A stretch of 10,555 nucleotides of DNA from Dehalococcoidales bacterium (GCA_028710655.1 JAQTTS010000048.1:1-10555); one strand, 5' to 3'. Shown: positions 1 through 7,475, numbered from the stretch's first letter. The notes: generated by a model from the sequence alone, not told the origin. Translations and numbers: made by a program.

Positions 1-556
1 GGTTTTCATCGACCTAAATTTTCTCCTTAAATTTTAAGTATTACCTCTCTCAACATAAAGATACATAAACATATACCTCTTTTTCTCTATGGAGAAAGGC
101 TATGTTCTATGGGTTTTCGGATATGCACCTGATATCAAGGGCGTCCCCCTTCGGAATAAGAGTAGATGGGATATTCCTCCGGGCTCTCTCTACGGCATCA
201 CCTCCTTCGCTCTATACTTTAGCGTGATATACTTTGGTTCAATATTTTACCGTATGCATTATATCACAACCTGTCAATAGTTGGAATAGTTTTGGTTAAC
301 TAAAGTAACCTGTCGCTGTCAGTTCGGGGCAAATCCGTCTTTTATCACCGATTTTGCTTCACCAGTGCCCTCAGTGCAGGAAGGCCCGGTATATCAGCAT
401 ATTGACCGCCGTCATAGCAATAACCCCGTATAGTGCTACGGCTGACGATTTCTGTCGGATCTCTCGATAACCGGCCGGGGCGACCTTAAGTAGCTGGATT
501 ATAGCAGATTATCGGCGCTTTAGACAGCGGGTCCCTTGACGATGAGGGTTTTTTCA
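1..556. other. spacer without a convincing gene
   Basis: No recognisable protein, tRNA or rRNA is seen here. A 63-codon frame on the + strand (89-280) lacks a ribosome binding site and resembles nothing known. On the - strand a frame open from about 508 to a TGA at 371-373 ends in a hydrophobic stretch (ALYGVIAMTAVNMLIYRAFL) that could be a membrane-segment remnant, but it has no good start. At the extreme left edge the - strand reads ATG AAA ACC (9 to 1) with AAGGAG upstream (28-23), so a leftward gene may begin here and leave the window. A short inverted repeat, GGTTA/TAACC, lies at 294-310. Confidence 0.5.
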
Positions 557-586
557 TGGACATCAGGCGGGCCGTTAGCCTACAAT
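557..586 (+). promoter_or_regulatory. sigma70-type promoter before the ECF sigma gene
   Basis: TGGACA at 557-562 (5 of 6 to TTGACA) is followed after 18 nt by TACAAT at 581-586 (5 of 6 to TATAAT). Transcription would start near 593, giving a leader of about 74 nt before the TTG start at 667. This is a match by eye; an additional ECF-type autoregulatory promoter was not recognised. Confidence 0.4.
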
Positions 587-666
587 ATAGTTTTACTACC
601 GCTCCCGCAACTTCTGAATTCTGTAACAATAACTCCTCCGATTTCGTTTAACAGAGGGAAAGTAAT

Positions 667-1233
667 TTGCCGGAAGATAAGACTCCTTATGTATCAACCG
701 ACCTTGAAAAGCTGGTAGAGAGGGCTATGGCTGGAGATAGCGGCGCCTTCGGGATGCTTTATGATATGCATGTCGATCGGGTTTACCGGCATATCTTTTA
801 CCGCGTCAGCAGTAATGCCGATGCCGAAGACCTTACCCAGCAGGTCTTCATTAAGGCCTGGCAGGCCATCGGCCGGTATCAGAAGACCGCCAGTCCGTTT
901 CTGGCCTGGTTGATCAAGATCAGCCATAATCTGGTTATCGATTTTTACCGGTCGAAGAAATCGGAGTCCCGCATTGATTTTGATGCCATTGCCACCGGGC
1001 CGGAAAAAGACCCCGCCAATATCGCTGAGGCTGCATTTAACCGGGAATACCTGAGAAAGGCTATCCGCAAGCTTAAAGGCGACCAGCAGCAGGTTATCCT
1101 GATGCGGTTTATCGAGGATTTTTCTTATCCGGAAATAGCCGCTGCTCTGGGGAAAAGCGAGGGGTCGATCAGGGTGATTCAACACCGCGGGTTGGCGAAA
1201 CTAAGAACGATTCTGGAAAAGGCGCGGCAGTGA
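667..1233 (+). CDS. ECF-type RNA polymerase sigma factor
   Basis: A group 4 (extracytoplasmic function) sigma factor that would direct RNA polymerase to a small set of promoters. Region 2 covers roughly residues 25-95, with the conserved DAEDLTQQVFIKAW core at 52-65 and a WLIKISHNLVIDFYR segment at 81-95 that corresponds to the -10-recognising part. Region 4 is at about 125-182, with a helix-turn-helix around FSYPEIAAALGKSEGSIRV. The length of 188 residues is normal for the family. The start is TTG at 667, chosen because AGAGGG lies 8 nt upstream; the first internal ATG (730) would remove the beginning of region 2. The stop overlaps the next gene's GTG start by 4 nt (GTGA), so the two are translationally coupled and the neighbour is the likely partner or regulator. 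The target promoters cannot be deduced here. Confidence 0.93.
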   Translation: MPEDKTPYVSTDLEKLVERAMAGDSGAFGMLYDMHVDRVYRHIFYRVSSNADAEDLTQQVFIKAWQAIGRYQKTASPFLAWLIKISHNLVIDFYRSKKSESRIDFDAIATGPEKDPANIAEAAFNREYLRKAIRKLKGDQQQVILMRFIEDFSYPEIAAALGKSEGSIRVIQHRGLAKLRTILEKARQ

Positions 1234-2546
1234 AAAAGAGAGCGGAAATACTGGTCCGGTGTATCGAGGAGATCAGGGCGGGTAGAGCCACCCTTCCCGA
1301 GTGCCTCAAGCGCTATCCTGACGCCCGCGCCGAGCTGGAGCCTTTGCTCAGAGTGGCGCTCAGCATCAAGGCGGACCCGGATATCAAGCCTGCCGAATCA
1401 TTCAAATTACAGGCCAGAGCCAGCCTGATGGAGCATATCCGTGTCGGCCAGTCCGCCAAGAGCGCTACCGCTGCTTCATCACAACCCGGTATCGGCTACA
1501 GGATGTTTACCGGGAGGGTGAGGGCGGCGGCGATTACCGCCGCGGTGGTAGTGGCGGTTGCCGCGGTGTTTACCGGTGCCGCCTACGCTTCACAATCCAG
1601 TTTGCCCGGTGAGACTTTATACTCTGTCAAACTGGGCAAAGAGCAGGTTCAAAGGGTACTCACCCTCGATGCTGTTGCCGAAGTGGAGTTGGAACTTAGC
1701 TTTGCCGGTGTTCGTCTTGATGAGTTGGAAGAGCTGGTCAGCATGCCGGTAGAACAGGCTGCCATTACCGGCGGCACAGGCAAGATTTACGCTCTGTCGG
1801 TAGCCGGCTCTTTATCCGGCCGATGGGCCGCAGTCTCCGCTACGCAGGCTGAACGGATCTCTCAGGCCGTAGCCGGCTATCAGAAAAACCTGAATCTGGC
1901 GATTTCAAAATCGGAGCGGTTGAAAGATAACGAAGCGTTGCTGGAAACAGTCGCTCTGGTCATATTAGACCACCTGGATAGAATTGATGGCATTGAAGAT
2001 AAAACTCCCGGGGCTAATCATATGGCTGTGATCAGTTCCCGGGAAATCGCGATCAACGGCCATATGCATGCGGTGCAGAATCTGGCGGCGTTGAACCCGT
2101 CCCGGGCCAGCCAGATAAATCAGCAGGCAGTACAGGGTAGACTGGCAAGAGCCGAAGCCCAGGCTGCCAGAGGCAACGGGAAGGGCGCTCAGGACGCTTT
2201 ACAGGACTCGGAGAAAATGCGCCGTTTTGGCAACGGCATGCCGGACCGGAGTGGCGGAGAAGAAAGCGGTCAAGAAGCCGACCAGGGATCCGGCACTTCT
2301 TCTCCGTCGGAACAGGAGGGGTCTTCTGGCTCTGATTCTAATAATGGGAAAACCTCCCCAAACTCCGATGAGAATACCAAACCATCGGAAGGCGGACAGG
2401 ATACCGGAAATCAGCAGCGAAGTGGACAGGGTGGCCAATCCAGTGAGGCTCCGAAACCGGGCGCAGCCGCTGGCGGCGCCACTGCTGTCACGCAGCAGCC
2501 GGGAAGTACCCGCGGCGGAAGCGGTGATAATCTGCGGCAATTATGA
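1230..2546 (+). CDS. single-pass membrane protein with DUF5667-like domain, probable sigma-factor partner
   Basis: The N-terminal 50 residues hold a motif of the form CIEEIRAG...LPECLKRYPDARAELEPLL, seen in Chloroflexi-type proteins next to ECF sigma factors. A transmembrane helix follows at about residues 99-120 (Ala/Val-rich, ending AAYA). Directly outside it comes a DUF5667-like region beginning SSLPGETLYSVKLGKEQVQ (about 123-235). Residues from about 325 to the end (438) are low-complexity, rich in Gly, Ser, Gln and Glu. The start is GTG at 1230, overlapping the sigma stop (GTGA); AAGG lies about 8 nt upstream. Topology would put the N-terminus in the cytoplasm, where it could hold the sigma factor, and the tail outside. 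No zinc anti-sigma motif (HX3CX2C) is present, so the anti-sigma role is inferred from position alone. Confidence 0.8.
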   Translation: MKKRAEILVRCIEEIRAGRATLPECLKRYPDARAELEPLLRVALSIKADPDIKPAESFKLQARASLMEHIRVGQSAKSATAASSQPGIGYRMFTGRVRAAAITAAVVVAVAAVFTGAAYASQSSLPGETLYSVKLGKEQVQRVLTLDAVAEVELELSFAGVRLDELEELVSMPVEQAAITGGTGKIYALSVAGSLSGRWAAVSATQAERISQAVAGYQKNLNLAISKSERLKDNEALLETVALVILDHLDRIDGIEDKTPGANHMAVISSREIAINGHMHAVQNLAALNPSRASQINQQAVQGRLARAEAQAARGNGKGAQDALQDSEKMRRFGNGMPDRSGGEESGQEADQGSGTSSPSEQEGSSGSDSNNGKTSPNSDENTKPSEGGQDTGNQQRSGQGGQSSEAPKPGAAAGGATAVTQQPGSTRGGSGDNLRQL

Positions 2547-2722
2547 CCGGACCCATCTTTCCCTTCTCATAATCAGCGATTATCCTGACGTTTAGCAGCC
2601 TCCTGCTGCCCTGAATTATTCTCCTCCAAGTGGCCGGCACCTGTAACGAATGGCGCCTTTTTTCCGTTAGATATAGTAAAACAGCACGGCGTGGTTTTTT
2701 CGGGTAAATACCGACGGGGAAA

Positions 2723-3073
2723 ATGATGAAGAAGAGTCCGGTGGTGATCGCTATCCTGACGCTGTCCCTTCTACTTGCGGCAGGTTGTGCCGGTAGCCCG
2801 CTGGTAGCACCGGTGGCAACGGCAGAGCTGTCCCTGGAGATAAACGAACCGGCCGACGAGGCCGTCGTTGACCTATCCCGCATCACGGTCTCCGGAAATA
2901 CCGCGGCGGATGCGGTTGTCAGCATTAATGGCATCATCGCTGATGTTGATGCCACCGGCAATTTCAGTGAGTTCGTTTCTCTGGATCCGGGGCCCAATCT
3001 CATTGAGGTACTGGCCAGCGATTTCTACGGCAATTCGGCATCGGTACTTATCACGGTAATATACAGTCCTTAA
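2723..3073 (+). CDS. small lipoprotein with bacterial Ig-like domain
   Basis: A 116-residue exported protein. Residues 1-22 form a lipoprotein signal peptide with the lipobox LAAGC, the Cys at position 22 being the predicted lipidated residue. Residues about 37-115 form one beta-sandwich-like domain with the pattern of Ig-like/glucodextranase-B-type repeats: ITVSGNTAADAVVSINGI, then GNFSEFVSLDPGPNLIEVLA and SDFYGNSASVLITV. Such domains act in surface adhesion or as structural modules; the partner is unknown. The start ATG at 2723 is preceded by GGGG; ATG at 2726 is an equally possible start. It lies 176 nt after the membrane protein gene and 55 nt before the DUF5666-like gene in the same direction, so it may be part of the same envelope operon. 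The function beyond surface location is not known. Confidence 0.78.
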   Translation: MMKKSPVVIAILTLSLLLAAGCAGSPLVAPVATAELSLEINEPADEAVVDLSRITVSGNTAADAVVSINGIIADVDATGNFSEFVSLDPGPNLIEVLASDFYGNSASVLITVIYSP

Positions 3074-3128
3074 ACAGACAGTCGTATTGAATTTTTGCTA
3101 TCAATGAAAGAATAGGGAGGAAGTAGAG

Positions 3129-4088
3129 ATGAAAAAGACAGGGGTTATCTTAGGTGTAATGGTCGCCGCTGCGACGCTGCTCGGTAGCGGAGGTGCTGTT
3201 CTGGCTGCCGGTGAAGCTGCAACCGCCCATAATGTCGGAGTGGCTCAGGCTACCCAGCCTTATCAGGGGATTGTCGGCGTCGTTAGCGCTGACAGCGATA
3301 TCGCTAACGGGATTATTGTACTCGAGACCGATGACCTGGGAGAAGTTACGATTCTGCTGACAGATGATACGGTTTACCGGGTGCCGGGCCAGGAAGCAGC
3401 CGTGAAGGATGATATTGAGATAGGAGACCGCCTGGCAGTACTGGCGGCTATAGCCGGGGACGGGAGCTACACGGCAACCCGGGTTATGATTGTCCCCGCC
3501 GTGGCTACGAGGCAGCACCTCAGCGGAGTGGTTATTTCTGTGGAAGACAGGGTGATGACTATCATCAACGCCGCCGGCGATACGATGACAATCGAGCTCC
3601 CCGAAGGAGTGAAAGGTGGCGTGGTGGGGGATTTTATTTCAGTAGCAGTGCGTCAATCCGGCGGGAACGGGAATTTCGTAGCCAGCGGTACTCAGACCGC
3701 AGCCGAGGTTCAAGCCCGGCTCCAGACCCGGTTGAATGCACTGGCCGGTGAGCAGGTCGCCACCGAGGCTGAGGTGCAGACGAGAGAGCAAAAGATGGCT
3801 CGATTGGGCGAGAAGCTGGAAGGCTTGATGTTGAGAAACAGGGGTGTGCTGGAGCAGGTTATGGCCAAAGCTCCGGAGGCAGCCCAAGCTGCTATCCAGG
3901 CGGCGATCGGCCATTGCGAACAGAAAATGGAACAGATTCGCCAGACTATCCAGAACGCGCAGCATCAAGGTGCGGGCGCGCAACAGTCGCATCAGCAGTC
4001 CGGCCAATCGGGTCAACCCGACAATGCCAACGGGCCGAACACAACACCCGGCGGGCAGGGTGGTGCTCAGAAGGGGCAACAATCTTAA
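3129..4088 (+). CDS. secreted protein with DUF5666-like domains and a Gln/Gly-rich tail
   Basis: A 319-residue exported protein. Residues 1-27 are a Sec signal peptide (MKKTGVILG... ending VLAAG) with no lipobox. Two small beta-rich segments follow, about 46-117 (GIVGVVSAD...IVLETDDLGEVTILLTDDTVY) and 128-178 (LSGVVISVEDRVMTIINAAGDTMTIEL). Their G-x-V-x-S-V ... itv ... dT pattern matches DUF5666-type OB-like repeats. Residues about 190-285 are helical, Gln/Glu/Ala-rich and possibly coiled coil, with a lone Cys. The last 30 residues or so are Gln, Gly, Ser and Asn-rich. The ribosome binding site is strong (GGGAGGA, about 8 nt before ATG). The tail resembles in composition that of the DUF5667-like protein upstream, which suggests a shared surface environment. 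No enzymatic motif is seen. Confidence 0.78.
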   Translation: MKKTGVILGVMVAAATLLGSGGAVLAAGEAATAHNVGVAQATQPYQGIVGVVSADSDIANGIIVLETDDLGEVTILLTDDTVYRVPGQEAAVKDDIEIGDRLAVLAAIAGDGSYTATRVMIVPAVATRQHLSGVVISVEDRVMTIINAAGDTMTIELPEGVKGGVVGDFISVAVRQSGGNGNFVASGTQTAAEVQARLQTRLNALAGEQVATEAEVQTREQKMARLGEKLEGLMLRNRGVLEQVMAKAPEAAQAAIQAAIGHCEQKMEQIRQTIQNAQHQGAGAQQSHQQSGQSGQPDNANGPNTTPGGQGGAQKGQQS

Positions 4089-4161
4089 CCGGGCAGCTTG
4101 TTGATAAGCTTAGCTAAAATGAAATACCGAATATAAAAATAAAAAGAAAGGAGTCGAACTT

Positions 4162-4410
4162 ATGAGGAGAACGCTGAAAATACTGGGGTTGACAATGGCA
4201 TTGGCCGCAATCATGACAGTTGCTTTTGCGGGTGTTGCCTCCGCCAGTTCCGGACCGATGGGGCCTGCTCCTAATGCCGGAGATGGTGTCTCTGATGGCA
4301 GCGGATTTGACGGACCTAACGGAGCTAATGGTGAGGTCGGGTCCGGTTCCGGGCCGGTCGGTCCTGCTCCCAATTCCGGCGACGGCATTCCCGATGGCAG
4401 CGGCTTCTAA
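4162..4410 (+). CDS. small secreted protein with two 19-residue Gly/Pro/Asp repeats
   Basis: An 82-residue protein with a clear Sec signal peptide (residues 1-28, cleavage after ASA predicted) leaving a mature chain of about 54 residues. The mature part is two near-copies of a 19-residue unit, GPMGPAPNAGDGVSDGSGF (31-49) and GPVGPAPNSGDGIPDGSGF (64-82), joined by a Gly/Asn/Ser-rich linker. The copies match at 15 of 19 positions. It has no Cys and few bulky hydrophobic residues. The Asp/Gly loops recall calcium-binding repeats only loosely and do not fit the RTX or EF-hand consensus. The start is well supported by AAAGGAG about 9 nt before ATG. It follows the DUF5666-like gene by 73 nt and is the last gene before a strong terminator. 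I do not recognise a family. Confidence 0.75.
   Translation: MRRTLKILGLTMALAAIMTVAFAGVASASSGPMGPAPNAGDGVSDGSGFDGPNGANGEVGSGSGPVGPAPNSGDGIPDGSGF
4252..4407 (+). repeat. internal direct repeat in the 82-residue secreted protein
   Basis: Two 57-nt units at 4252-4308 and 4351-4407, in frame, encode the near-identical 19-residue peptides. The spacer of 42 nt encodes the linker. The nucleotide copies differ at several third positions, so the duplication is not very recent. Confidence 0.8.
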
Positions 4411-4471
4411 CTCTCCGGTGTAGATTATTACCGGGTAAAGAAATAGTATATTAGATTCGGGCAAATCAAAA

Positions 4472-4507
4472 GGCCCGGGTGAACAGATTCATTCGCCCGG
4501 GTCTTTT
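4472..4507. terminator. strong bidirectional rho-independent terminator
   Basis: Arms GGCCCGGGTGAA (4472-4483) and TTCGCCCGGGTC (4492-4503) pair over 12 positions with two G-U wobbles around an 8-nt loop, followed by TTTT on the + strand. AAAA precedes the first arm, so the structure also works leftward. It lies between the convergent genes ending at 4410 (+) and 4566 (-) and would end transcription of both. Confidence 0.88.
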
Positions 4508-4565
4508 CAATGTACGGCATAACTTTTGCTCTCAGTATGTAACGATACATCACTAGATATACCTG

Positions 4566-4991
4566 TTAGTTCGGTAGCTTTCTGATAATCAAGTGCAAAC
4601 GGTAGGTACTGGCGGGTATTTCCTCGGCAGCCTGAGGATATGGAGTCATGTGAAAGGCGAGTTCATACCCCTGGTGACTTTCTCTGGAATATTCGTCGGT
4701 CAAGCCGGGCTCGGTCAATGTTAGGCGGACGGGCGATCCTGCGTGTGTCAGTTCGACCATGACAGCAATCCTACCTGCCCAGATACAGGTCACCCCCGTC
4801 GGACAACGGCTATCTTCCACTAGCTCCAAAAACTTGACTGACAGGTTTTCTCCCTCAACAAAGGCAAGCTGGCCTGGAGATAAGGCAAACTCCTCATTCA
4901 GGTTTACCCGGGACCCGCCCGGCCCGCTGCAGCCGGATACAACCAAGGCTATAACTAAGAAGACTACGAGGCGAATAGTAAGCTTCCGCAT
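4566..4991 (-). CDS. lipoprotein with a DSRCP...CIWAG motif
   Basis: A 141-residue exported lipoprotein when read from ATG at 4991. Residues 1-21 form a signal peptide ending in the lipobox VVSGC. The mature part begins with a Gly/Ser linker and then a beta-rich region with the signature DSRCPTGVTCIWAG around residues 60-73 (Cys63 and Cys69). That Cys pair may form a disulfide. The signature occurs in many small uncharacterised secreted proteins of diverse bacteria and no enzymatic role is known to me. A TTG five codons upstream (5006) would give 146 residues; ATG is preferred because it starts the signal peptide directly. The gene stands alone, convergent with the envelope cluster and divergent from the FAD oxidoreductase. 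Confidence 0.8.
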   Translation of the reverse strand: MRKLTIRLVVFLVIALVVSGCSGPGGSRVNLNEEFALSPGQLAFVEGENLSVKFLELVEDSRCPTGVTCIWAGRIAVMVELTHAGSPVRLTLTEPGLTDEYSRESHQGYELAFHMTPYPQAAEEIPASTYRLHLIIRKLPN

Positions 4992-5138
4992 TTGCTTTCT
5001 CTTCAATCACACCAGTCTTATGTCCCAAGAAAACGGTTCCAACGAGAATAATACCATAACTAGGCGGGTTTGATACAAGGCTGCAAGTTACCGAGCATTG
5101 TGTGATACCCAATCAATCAAGGATTTATCCTCTTCCTC

Positions 5139-5167
5139 TTGACAAGCTCAGGCTGCTAAAGCACAAT
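5139..5167 (+). promoter_or_regulatory. sigma70-type promoter for the FAD oxidoreductase
   Basis: A perfect TTGACA (5139-5144) is followed after 17 nt by CACAAT (5162-5167, 4 of 6 to TATAAT). The predicted transcript start near 5174 leaves a leader of about 34 nt before ATG at 5208. Confidence 0.5.
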
Positions 5168-5207
5168 TTGTCGATAGGAGCTGGAATCGGACGGAAATGA
5201 ATTAGGA

Positions 5208-6554
5208 ATGGCAGATATCACTACTAAACGGGTCATTGTTGTCGGTGGTGGAGCCAGTGGCATGATGGCTGCCGGGCGAGCTGCCGAATCGGGTGCCCAT
5301 GTGCTTCTCCTGGAAAAGACCGAACGTCTCGGTAGAAAAGTTAGTATCAGCGGCAAGAAACGCTGTAACCTGACCAATACCAAAGAGTGGGATGACTTTA
5401 TTGCCATGTATGGTGCTAATGGCCGCTTTCTTTATAGTGCCTTCAAGCGTTACTTTCGAGATGACTTATTGGATTTTTTAAGGTGTTACGCTGTGGAAAC
5501 CAAGACTGAACGTGGTGGGCGAGTCTTTCCTGCGTCTGATGATGCTCGGGACATCGTCGAAGCCTTTAAACACTACCTGGCCGATCATCGGGTCCAGATA
5601 CAGACTGGTGCCCGCGTAACCAACATAATGGTGGATAAAGGGCGGGTAGTAGGTGTTCAAACCGGCTCACAGACATATCCTGCCGCGGCAGTTATCCTGG
5701 GTACTGGTGGCGCTTCTTTTCCAGGTACTGGTTCTACCGGTGACGGGTATCGTATGGCTGCTGATATTGGCCATACCATTATCGAGTTACGTCCTGCTCT
5801 GGTGCCTCTGGTGGTATTTGAGGTGGAGCGCGCCAGAAGTATGCAGGGCGTCAGTTTACGTAATGTACGCTTGACGGCATATCAGTGCACGGCTGACGAG
5901 ATCAATACTTCAATGATGTCGGCCAGAGACTCGGGACGGGGCATAATTGGCACACACCCGCGACTGCCTGTTATAGAAAGTCGTATGGGTGAGATGATGA
6001 TGACCCATTTCGGCATAGGCGGGCCAATCACACTGCAAATGAGCCTGGCCATAGTCGATGCTCTTAAACGCGGGCCGGTCAGCGTATCCATTGATCTCAA
6101 ACCGGCACTCAGCGATAAGGAGCTACGCAAGCGACTACAGCGAGATTTTGACCACTATGGGAAACGAAACTATCGTAACATCCTCAAGGGACTCTTGCCG
6201 CAAAAAATGGTTGAGCCATTTGTTGAGATGACTGGTATTCCGTCTACAAAATGTGGCTACCAGATCACTGCTGAAGAACGAGAGCAGCTGTTAATAATGA
6301 TTAAGTCGCTCCGTTTTAACATCAGGGTTCCATTGCCATTAACTTCGGCTATGGTGACTGCTGGTGGTGTCTCTTTGAAGGAGATTGACCCTCGCACTAT
6401 GGCCTCACGCCTGGTCGCAGGGCTCTATTTTTGTGGTGAGGTGATGGACATTGATGCTGAGACTGGTGGTTATAATCTTCAGGCTGCTTTTTCTACCGGC
6501 TATGTCGCTGGTGAGAATGCGGCTAACTTTGTTCTCGGTTCTGCACACCATTAG
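5208..6554 (+). CDS. NAD(P)/FAD-dependent oxidoreductase, HI0933/BaiN family
   Basis: A flavoprotein of the HI0933-like family (the family of TIGR00275 and of BaiN, a gut bile-acid reductase). The N-terminal Rossmann FAD site is VIVVGGGASGMMAA (GGGASG at 13-18) with the ribose-binding acidic residue in LLLEK. Next is the family signature GRKVSISGKKRCNLTN (42-57). GTGGASFPGTGSTGDGY (around 165-181) is the second conserved block. The C-terminus has the closing FAD motif GLYFCGEVMDIDAETGGYNLQAAFSTGYVAG. All motifs are intact and the length (448) is slightly above the usual 400-420. The physiological substrate is not known for most members; BaiN-type bile-acid activity should not be assumed. The start is ATG at 5208; the Shine-Dalgarno-like AGGA lies very close to it. 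The gene stands alone with its own promoter and converges on maf. Confidence 0.92.
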   Translation: MADITTKRVIVVGGGASGMMAAGRAAESGAHVLLLEKTERLGRKVSISGKKRCNLTNTKEWDDFIAMYGANGRFLYSAFKRYFRDDLLDFLRCYAVETKTERGGRVFPASDDARDIVEAFKHYLADHRVQIQTGARVTNIMVDKGRVVGVQTGSQTYPAAAVILGTGGASFPGTGSTGDGYRMAADIGHTIIELRPALVPLVVFEVERARSMQGVSLRNVRLTAYQCTADEINTSMMSARDSGRGIIGTHPRLPVIESRMGEMMMTHFGIGGPITLQMSLAIVDALKRGPVSVSIDLKPALSDKELRKRLQRDFDHYGKRNYRNILKGLLPQKMVEPFVEMTGIPSTKCGYQITAEEREQLLIMIKSLRFNIRVPLPLTSAMVTAGGVSLKEIDPRTMASRLVAGLYFCGEVMDIDAETGGYNLQAAFSTGYVAGENAANFVLGSAHH

Positions 6555-6600
6555 ACTTTTGTCAATCCTATCACTGCCCGATGTTATACCGCACCAATCC

Positions 6601-7176
6601 CTACAATATGTTGATGCCAAATTCTTTTAAGGCTTCCGTCAGAGCACTCAACGGGAGCCCAACTACATTGAAATAATCCCCCTCGATCTTATCAACGAAA
6701 ACAGCACCCAACCCATTAATGGCGTAGGCACCTGCTTTATCTAATGGCTCCTTCGATTTGATATAGCTATCAATCTCGGACGATGTCAATCTTCGGAAAT
6801 AAACTTTTGTTTCTACTGATCTGGAGAGAGTTTTGTTTTTATCGGTGTCTATGATACTAAAGCCCGTGATTACAGAATGGGACTTGCCGCTTATCGCCTC
6901 CAGCATTTTTCGTGCCTTTATTTCTGTGTGTGGCTTACCCAATATTTGACTGCCGAAAACAATAAAGGTATCGGCGGCAATGACTATGGCATTTCTATGC
7001 CTGTCTGCAACCGCCCTGGCTTTTTCAAGGGATATTTTCCGGGCAAGGGCGTGCGGCTGTAAGTCCGAAGTTATATCTTCTGTGTAGTTACTTGGTTCGA
7101 CCTCAAATCTGAGGCCTATGTTCCCCAGTAATTCCTTTCTTCTTGGTGATGCTGAGGCTAGTATTATTTCTTTCAT
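6601..7176 (-). CDS. maf: Maf family nucleotide pyrophosphatase
   Basis: A house-cleaning nucleoside triphosphate pyrophosphatase that hydrolyses non-canonical or excess (d)NTPs to the monophosphate and pyrophosphate in the cytoplasm. Conserved motifs are all found in order: LASASPRRKELL (6-17), AADTFIVFGSQILGKPHT (67-84) with the catalytic Asp69 of the ADT motif, SGKSHSVITGF (96-106), and AGAYAINGLGAVFVDKIEGDYFNVVGLPL (148-176). The length of 191 residues is typical. Where most members have IQG in the last block, this one has ING (Asn154), a conservative change. The ATG overlaps the TGA of a short upstream frame (ATGA), so translation may be coupled. Which subfamily substrate (dTTP/UTP type or m7GTP type) applies is not decided here. 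Confidence 0.95.
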   Translation of the reverse strand: MKEIILASASPRRKELLGNIGLRFEVEPSNYTEDITSDLQPHALARKISLEKARAVADRHRNAIVIAADTFIVFGSQILGKPHTEIKARKMLEAISGKSHSVITGFSIIDTDKNKTLSRSVETKVYFRRLTSSEIDSYIKSKEPLDKAGAYAINGLGAVFVDKIEGDYFNVVGLPLSALTEALKEFGINIL

Positions 7177-7427
7177 GCCGTGTCTACTGTAAAAGCTATG
7201 GCTTCGTCTATCGATTCAAGATCGCACAGGATAATTACCAGCCGGTCCATGATAATGGCGGCGCCACCGCAGTCCGGAAGGTGAGCTAATGCTTCAAGGA
7301 AGCTATGAGACATGGCAGTAGTCAAAAGGTAACCGGAGTTCTGCCTATTGTATCCCTTGGTGGGCCTTTCGGGACAGTTCCCGAACTCCTGTTTGAGAAA
7401 AAGGAACTGATTCCTATGCTCCAACAA
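7173..7427 (-). CDS. short ORF translationally coupled to maf, unknown function
   Basis: An 84-codon frame whose TGA overlaps the maf ATG (ATGA). The C-terminal half (from Met39, SHSFLEALAHLPDCGGAAIIMDRLVIILCDLESIDEAI) reads like a real folded domain: codon use is plausible and a hydrophobic strand is followed by an acidic helix. The N-terminal half is unlike any protein I know. The only early starts are two TTG codons (7427 and 7424) placed too close to AGGAG; ATG at 7313 would give 46 residues but has no ribosome binding site. The piece may therefore be a small protein or the remnant of a longer gene. A promoter with a perfect TATAAT lies about 50 nt upstream. On the opposite strand (7305-7442) a 46-codon frame also looks protein-like, which leaves the reading of this stretch uncertain. 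Confidence 0.4.
   Translation of the reverse strand: MLEHRNQFLFLKQEFGNCPERPTKGYNRQNSGYLLTTAMSHSFLEALAHLPDCGGAAIIMDRLVIILCDLESIDEAIAFTVDTA
7368..7385. repeat. perfect 7-bp inverted repeat, TTCGGGA/TCCCGAA
   Basis: TTCGGGA (7368-7374) and TCCCGAA (7379-7385) pair perfectly around a 4-nt loop (CAGT). There is no T-run on either side, so it is not a terminator. It lies inside the N-terminal half of the doubtful short ORF and could be an operator or an RNA hairpin. Confidence 0.4.
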
Positions 7428-7475
7428 CTCCTGATATCATATCACACTTGAAAGATGAATCGTGTAGTGCTTAGC

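Noticed and set aside
1..28. Start of a leftward gene (ATG AAA ACC at 9-1 with AAGGAG upstream)
   Set aside because: Only three codons are inside the window and the spacing from AAGGAG to ATG (13 nt) is long; mentioned in the spacer entry only.
89..280. 63-codon + strand frame beginning MEKGYVLWVFGYAPD
   Set aside because: No ribosome binding site, no recognisable family and unconvincing composition; treated as chance.
371..508. - strand frame ending in a hydrophobic segment (ALYGVIAMTAVNMLIYRAFL)
   Set aside because: Only about 45 codons, no good start and no ribosome binding site; could be a gene remnant but cannot be supported.
2569..2583. ATAATC-AGC-GATTAT inverted repeat after the DUF5667-like gene
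   Set aside because: Short A/T-rich arms with a 3-nt loop and no T-run; not a convincing terminator.
5048..5078. Possible leftward promoter for the 4566-4991 lipoprotein (TTGTAT and TATTAT)
   Set aside because: Spacing of 19 nt and only partial -35 match; too weak to list.
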